Part shown: one piece after another, positions 58,326 to 64,000 of the stretch | Layout of the letters: each line of letters starts with the position of its first letter | Position numbering within the stretch: position 1 is the first letter of the stretch | NCBI RefSeq assembly: GCF_040869045.1 | Contig: NC_090319.1 | Coordinates: forward strand, 13,720,314-13,784,313 | Origin: Eurosta solidaginis | Taxonomy: Eukaryota > Arthropoda > Insecta > Diptera > Tephritidae | Reading direction: 5' to 3' | DNA length: 64,000 nt | Notes under the pieces: generated by a model | The model's database searches: none | What the model was told of the DNA's origin: nothing | The model's input: only the letters and a program-made list of their open reading frames with translations | Made by a program: the position numbers and the translations under genes

Positions 58326-60409
58326 AACTAGAAGACCCGGCAGACGTTATCCTGCCCCAAATTTGGCCAATCTGCATACATTTTAATAAGCTTTTTCCGT
58401 CTGACTCTGCCCTCCCCCCTCTTCACTTTTTCCTAATCCTTTTATTCACTCCTCCCTCCGTCTTCTTCGATCCATCTATCTCCATCTTCGTCTCATTCTA
58501 TCTCTTTCTCAATCTCCTTCTCTCTTTTCTCTTCTCTCAATTTCTTCTCATTCTTCTGCATCCCTTATTGCCTGTCCCAGAAGGTGGTATGTATTTTATT
58601 CCAATCCCAGTCCCAGTCCCATTCCGAGTCTCAGTGCCAGTCCTAGTCCTAAATTACTCTGTACTAAAGCACTCATCAACAGCTTTAATTTGATATCCAT
58701 ATTGTATAAACACATTCTAGGGGTGCCCGGGTCCACGATTTGGCCTCTAGCTCGATTTGATATCCATATCCATAGCTCGAGACCCTAGTCACCCAGGGGT
58801 ATGAAAATTACCCTCTACTGTAGCACTCATCAACAGCTTTCATTTGATATCCATATTGTATAAACACATTCTAGGGTTGCCCGGGTCCACGTTTTGGCCT
58901 ATATATCGATACCCTAGTCACCCAGGGGTATGAAAATTACCCTCTACTAAAGCACTCATCAACAGCTTTCATTTGATATCCATATTCTATAAACACATTC
59001 TAGGGGTACCCGGGTCTACGTTTTGGCCTATATCTCGAGACCCTAGTCATCCAAGGGTATGAAAATTACCCTCTGCTAAAGCACTCGTCAACAGCTTTCA
59101 TTTGATACCCATATTCTATACACACATTCTAGGGGTACCCAGGTCCACGTTTTGGCCTATATCCCGAGACCCTATTCACCCAGGGGTATGAAAATTATCC
59201 TCTACTAAAGCACTCATCAACAGCTTTCATTTGATATCCATATTCTATAAACACATTCTAGGGGTACCGGGGGCTACGTTTTGGCCTATATCTCGAGACC
59301 CTTGTCACCCAGGGGTATGAAAATTACCCTCTGTTAAAGCACTCGTCAACAGCTTTCATTTGATACCCATATTCTATACACACATTCTAGGGGTACCCAG
59401 GTCCACGTTTTGGTCTATATCCCGAGACCCTAGTCACCCAGGGGTATGAAAATTATCCTCTACTAAAGCACTCATCAACAGCTTTCATTTGATATCCATA
59501 TTCTATAAACACACTCTAGGGGTACCCGGGTCCACGTTTTGGCCTATATCTCGAGACTCTAGTCACCAATAGGTATGAAAACTACCCTGTACTAAAGCAC
59601 TCATCAACAGCTTTCATTTGATATCCATATTCTATACACACTTTCTAGGGGTACCCAGGTCCACGTTTTGGCCTATATCCCGAGACCCTAGTCACCCAGG
59701 GGTATGAAAATTACCCTCTACTAAAGCACTCATCAACAGCTTTCATTTGATATCCATATTCTGTACACACATTCTAGGGGTACCCAGGTCCACGTTTTGG
59801 CCTATATCCCGAGACCCTAGTCACCCAGGGGTATGAAAATTACCCTCTACTAAAGCACTCATCAACAGCTTTCTTTTGATATCCATATTCTATACACACA
59901 TTCTAGGGGTACCCAGGTCCACGTGTTGGCCTATATCTCGAGACCGTAGTCACCCAAGGGTATGAAAATTACCCTCTACTAAAGCACTCATCAACAGCTT
60001 TCATTTGATATCCATATTCTATACACACATTCTAGGGGTACCCAGGTCCACGTTTTGGCCTATATCTCGAGACCCTAGAGACCTATCCTATATTTCAAGT
60101 TAGATCAAACTACACACGGGGTGCAAAACAAATTCAAAATCGGTTCAGTAGTTTAGGAGTCCATTGGCCTCAAGCCTCAAGTGTGTGACACGTGTTTTTT
60201 ATAAATTAAGATTTGTCAATTGTGAGCACACAAAGAAATCTATTTGTACTTTGGCACTATTGTGAATATTTTCACTGCATTATTGGCAGTTGCTATCATA
60301 CGCTAGATGGCAGCGCAAGCTGTGTAAGTTTTAATTAATTGATAGAACAGCTGATTTTTGATGACAGTTTTATATTGGTTGCGCAAGATGCGCACGGGTC
60401 CGGCTCGTT
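58326..60409 (-). mobile_element. element with AACTAGAAGACCCGGC end and 127-bp tandem array
   Basis: Starts AACTAGAAGACCCGGCAGAC and ends near GCACGGGTCCGGCTCGTT; the ends are imperfect inverted copies. Contains pyrimidine-rich DNA at 58430-58560, CCAGTCCCA-type repeats at 58598-58650 and a tandem array at 58665-60080. The AACTAG...GACCCGGCAGACG start is common in insect Helitron-like non-autonomous elements, my tentative class. No coding capacity. Confidence 0.6.
58665..60080 (-). repeat. tandem array, about 11 copies of a 127-130-bp unit
   Basis: AGCACTCATCAACAGCTTTC recurs about every 127 bp (with a longer first interval), followed by ATTTGATATCCATATT, ACACATTCTAGGGGTACCC and GTCCACGTTTTGGCC. 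Its reverse complement is collinear with the 130-bp unit of the ACAAGTAAGGAAGG repeat (CTAGAATGTGTTT, ATATGG.TATCAAATGAAAG, GTGGACC). Confidence 0.85.
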
Positions 60410-61030
60410 ATATAATAAATTTAAATGCTCACTTTACATTTTTTTTTTTCAGAATATTAATAAAGAAATATGAATTCAAATAAAATGAGCCAAGTCGAAC
60501 ATGTTTTGAAATGGTCCTCAAGTTATTAAAAAAGCATCTTATCCAAAAAAGATGCTGATTTTTTCAAAAATTCTATATTCCGAACACCCTTGGAGTAAAT
60601 CGCATTGATTATAGCCTATCAACCAAGTTTAAATATCACCTACGCGTTACGGCTCCTGTTACAAATGTGAATACATAGACATATATGTATATTTATCAAG
60701 TGAGGCTTTGTCCTTCCCAAGAAGACTCAAAGTGGTAAAGCAAAAGCTATCCCAAGACGGTCGAACAAATGACCTGATATGCTACTACCCTAACGTAGTG
60801 GACAGTCGAACTAGTCCGAAAACTGAAGCTACGCGGTCATTCATAATGAATTCTTGTCTCAAAAGTCGGGAAACTACAGTTTGGACTGAGCATATAACCT
60901 TAACATCTTTCTACTTAAAATCGGTCGACTTTCATTCTAAAACAAAGTTTTGTTTTAATGAAATCAAACTTGTTGTTTGTTTTGTAGTCTGCGAAGGTTT
61001 TAGAGAGTGTTAGCAGTTTAACTTTGAATA
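60410..61030. other. unrecognised DNA
   Basis: T run at 60440-60450. A plus-strand frame at 60708-61013 has no recognisable domain. Confidence 0.4.
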
Positions 61031-61034
61031 CTAG

Positions 61035-61215
61035 GTCATCGTACCTCCTCCTTTCGTGAGGAAATTGGGGTCGCTAAAGCCTCGCCTACTAAATGTATAT
61101 ATGATACATTCATATTTGTAACAGGATTTACCTAGCGTGGGTGAGGTTGACAATCGGGTTGGAGAAGCAATGAATGGCGCTGGCAATCCCTTGTACGCAA
61201 TCCCTTTGAATCCCT
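61035..61215 (-). repeat. fragment of the CAA-tailed dispersed repeat
   Basis: GTCGCTAAAGCCTCGCCTACTAAATG and AGCGTGGGTGAGGTTGACAA-type sequence parallels 7430-7530 in the same orientation. Confidence 0.55.
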
Positions 61216-61496
61216 TGGACTTTTAATCCTTTGTAACTCAACTGTAAATTCTATTCTGGCATCTCACAAAGGTAATTTGCTTATTTTATCTGTATTAGTG
61301 AACATTGTCAAGTTCACCTACACGATTTAGCAAATTTGAATAACTTTTTGGCATAATGCTGTCTGAAGTAATAATCATTGGTATTAAGTTTGGACTTGCC
61401 TGAGTCTTATCTTTATACATACTTAGCTATGTTTATTTATAATTAGGGGTGATCATGCAATTTGTCTGAAAAAGTTTGATTAACTACAAAAGATAT

Positions 61497-62311
61497 TGTA
61501 ACGAATTTACTTGCAAATCCTCCTTATTTGCCCTTTTGCTAAGTTCGTATCACGAAACTGTTGAATAAATAACTCCAATACAGGCATGCTTAACGAACGA
61601 AACGATATCATTTCGTTACGATAATCAACGTTAATAAACGAAACGAAGTCATTTCGTTTCGTTTATTAACGTTAAGAACGCCAAATTAACGATAATTTGA
61701 CGATCTTAACGTTAATAAACGAAACGAAGTGACTTCGTAGCGTTTATTAACGTTGATTATCGTAACGAAATGATATCGTTTCGTTCGTTAAGCATGCCTG
61801 CTCCAATAACACTTATACTTTGCAACTAGCTGGCTTAATAACCAAACTGATAGCTTAACTGAAACTGACTTTGAAAATAATACTGCTATGGCTCACTAGA
61901 TAGCGTCTTAATCGAAACTGCTTGATAGCTCAAATCAAACTGAATTCCAGCGCCTCTACATTTGCTGCCTTTTATACTCTCTGATTTCAACGTACGCATC
62001 TTCTAGGCGCTTCCATTTCCAGAATCTACTAGATGCCATCAGCTCTCAAACTTCTCAGCTGTAACTACAATTGCACGATTTTATAGCTTCTCTCATTGCA
62101 TACTTTCAGGAGTATCTCAGATATATGCATGTGTTTGTGCATTGTTTCTCCGCTGCTCGTATACGTACATGGTACATATCTATGTGTAGACGCAATTATT
62201 GTTTTGTTTATGTAGATACATAATGATTGAATTATTGATGTGAATTCACGTCACTGCTTAGCATCGGCTTAGAGATAGCAGCACCCCTTAGTTTTGCTAA
62301 TATTCGTAACA
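61497..62311 (-). mobile_element. solo LTR of the gypsy-like family
   Basis: TGTAACGAATTTACTTGC at 61497 to GCTAATATTCGTAACA at 62311, collinear with the LTRs at 42635 and 45736. Target duplication ATAT (61493-61496 and 62312-62315) shows LTR-LTR recombination at one insertion site. It contains a 220-bp palindromic insertion; minus that and its 8-bp duplication it is about 587 bp. Confidence 0.92.
61581..61800. mobile_element. 220-bp near-perfect palindrome with 8-bp target duplication
   Basis: Starts CAGGCATGCTTAACGAACGA and ends with its reverse complement. The first 58 bases match the last 58 exactly, and the rest of each 110-bp arm differs at only a few positions, with almost no loop. 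Target duplication CTCCAATA at 61573-61580 and 61801-61808. The 8-bp duplication and CAGG ends suggest a hAT-mobilised miniature element. Confidence 0.95.
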
Positions 62312-62637
62312 ATATATTTAATTGCAGCCATTTAACAGCTCACGCAACTTTTATAGCTGATTAGATAAACTAAAGTTTATTGATTGCTATTGTTGTTAAA
62401 AGTCACGCCTGAATATAGTGGGCGGGCGAAAACGTACAGTCTCAGCGTGTACGGGCAAAGATGAAGATAATACTATTTACCACTAGAACGGAAATAATTA
62501 CATTTAAGTGTCCCTTAAAGACTTCTAATTAAGTTATTCATGCAGCGATAAATACTAAGTCCTTAAGCCACTTAAGTTGGAGTGGAAACTTGATACGGAA
62601 GATATATGTAGTTAAGTGGACTAAATGTAACTTTTAT
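62312..62637. other. non-coding DNA
   Basis: No gene or repeat recognised between the solo LTR and repeat copy H. Confidence 0.5.
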
Positions 62638-62964
62638 TATACCCAGCTGTACTTGTACGCAGGGTATTATAACTTTGATTGGATAACGGTTGGTTGTACA
62701 GGTATAAAGGAAGTCTATATCTATGACTTCCATATACCAAAATCATCAGTATCGAAAAAAAATTTGATTGAACCATGCCCGTCCGTCCGTCTGTCCGTTA
62801 ACACGATAACTTGAGTAAATATTGTGATATCTTCACCGACTTTGGTACACGAGCTTATCTAGGCCCAGAAAAGATTGGCATTGAAAATGAGCGAAATCGG
62901 ATGATAACCACGCCCACTTTTTATATATATAACATTTTGGAAAACACAAAAAGCCTGATTATTA
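62638..62964 (-). mobile_element. ACAAGTAAGGAAGG-family repeat, copy H, truncated
   Basis: Close to copy G (GTCCGTCCGTCTGTCCGTTA; AATCGGATGATAACCACGCC), starting TATACCCAGCTGTACTTGTA and cut at GATTATTA by the Harbinger-like element. Confidence 0.8.
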
Positions 62965-64000
62965 ACCCCTATTCTGCATTTCGATTACGTTCCCGTTCTA
63001 CGGTCCGCTTTAATCGAAGTTGGGTATTCTGCATTATGACGGAATCATAACGAGAAGAGGAAGAGCAAATGATTTTTCTAAATCAGCTGTTTGTACGGAA
63101 TGTGTGAACATTGGAACAAAATAAATTAAAGAAAATTTGTAAAAAACACTGAAAAACGTTTATATTTTATTATCCACGCCATTTTGTACAAAAAAAAAGC
63201 AATAGAATATATTGCCGCAGTGTTATATTTTTTTGAGTGAAGTGCTTTCATAATAGTATGTGTGTTTTTGTCGTTCTTTTGGCCAATTCCCTGCCGTGGC
63301 CACCAAGTTTTGTTAAAACGGATTCTTGCACGAATATAGTTGACATTTTCTGAATTTTATGGATGCAAATTTCATTGCACTGGCCTAAAATACTTTATGA
63401 AGATTTATTTATTCTTTCCGCAAGGATTGTTTACGTTTACGCTTCACCTTCCTCTACTCCGGCAGCTTGCTTTGGCATATAATTGGACCCAACGAACAGA
63501 CACAAATTATAGCTGTCTATTATAATGGAATCAATAGCCGCGGCATATTTGTGGAGTTGGAAAGCAACGCATACGAAAATGGCCAGGCGAGAATGGAAAG
63601 GCAAATATTGCGAGATTTGTGTAATCCATTTGAGATGAGTGACGAGTTGTAAGACATTGAACTTAAAAGTGGTAAAGTTTAATGACTTATTTTCTTATTT
63701 AGTTTCAAAAAAACTTTCGACTTAATAAGGATGCTTTCAAGTATGTGTTAGATACTTTTGCGGGGCAAATACGTCCAAGGACTTCGACATGGACATGGTG
63801 TTTTTGACCTGGAAACATATAAAAAACAATCATCATCAAACCTTTTACGTTTCTTAACAAGTTTTACTTACATTTTTGTTAAAATTCTGTTATAAATTAA
63901 TAAAAAAATAAAAAGAAAATATTTTTCCGCCAACAAATTTGCAACTTAGAAAAACGGAACTACGATCGGAATGCAGAGAATAAACAAAATCGAACGATTC
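62965..64000 (+). mobile_element. PIF/Harbinger-like element, N-terminal transposase part (partial)
   Basis: Left end ACCCCTATTCTGCATTTCG next to TTA, consistent with a PIF/Harbinger 3-bp target. Plus-strand coding near 63575-63648 gives RQILRDLCNPFEMSDE, a 54-bp intron follows (GT 63649, AG 63702), then near 63703-63790 FFKKTFDL, KDAFKYVLDTFAGQIRPRTS. This is the N-terminal region of Harbinger transposases. A one-base deletion near 63723-63726 shifts frame, and the catalytic part is missing. CGATCGGAATGCAGAGAATA at 63965-63985 resembles the inverted left end but is imperfect; the true right end may be outside. Confidence 0.7.

Overview
This is a eukaryotic, AT-rich, retrotransposon-dense window from a higher fly, most likely a tephritid fruit fly. 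The clade call rests on a P450 that aligns closely, from memory, with Drosophila shadow (sad, Cyp315a1), on fly-type non-LTR, gypsy-like, hAT and PIF/Harbinger elements, on tRNA-derived SINEs, and on a dispersed repeat beginning ACAAGTAAGGAAGG that I associate with tephritids. Nothing bacterial was seen.

Host coding content is small. The main gene is the 5' half of shadow on the minus strand: exon 1 at 17719-17376, exon 2 at 1956-1747, exon 3 at 345-149. All three have matching splice phases and clean splice sites, and together they encode about 250 residues. The rest of the gene lies off the left edge. Shadow is the mitochondrial ecdysteroid 2-hydroxylase of 20-hydroxyecdysone synthesis. Its first intron is 15,419 bp and is filled with mobile DNA. 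Inside it, on the same strand, is an intact two-exon 200-codon reading frame (6551-5880) from an uncharacterised multicopy arthropod family, probably cut short.

Layout. 1-17.7 kb: shadow and its intron, with one copy of the ACAAGTAAGGAAGG repeat plus a short derivative, a SINE with target duplication, inverted minisatellites, an I/LOA-type LINE tail, and an R1-like LINE remnant split by a 944-bp TA-flanked inverted-repeat element that itself holds a tRNA-like segment. 17.7-22.3 kb: shadow upstream DNA, a 41-bp-arm hairpin, and a large repeat copy with a 130-bp tandem array in higher-order arrangement and an inserted tRNA-headed retroposon. 22.3-29.8 kb: Jockey-like LINE remnants, tandem modules and a 966-bp hAT derivative with 8-bp target duplication. 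30-41 kb: AT-rich low-complexity DNA, three more repeat copies, one carrying a 5'-truncated LINE with a 13-bp target duplication, and a SINE. 42-47 kb: an inverted repeat copy disrupted by a 3.7-kb gypsy-like element with two LTRs, a SAP-domain gag and a protease, but no polymerase. 48-64 kb: SINE duplication, foldback elements, a tandem-array element, a solo LTR containing a 220-bp near-perfect palindrome, and the start of a PIF/Harbinger element running off the right end.

Apart from shadow and possibly the nested gene, what is recognisable is decayed or non-autonomous mobile DNA. The interest lies in the rebuilt shadow gene structure, the nesting order of insertions, and several inverted or higher-order repeat structures.
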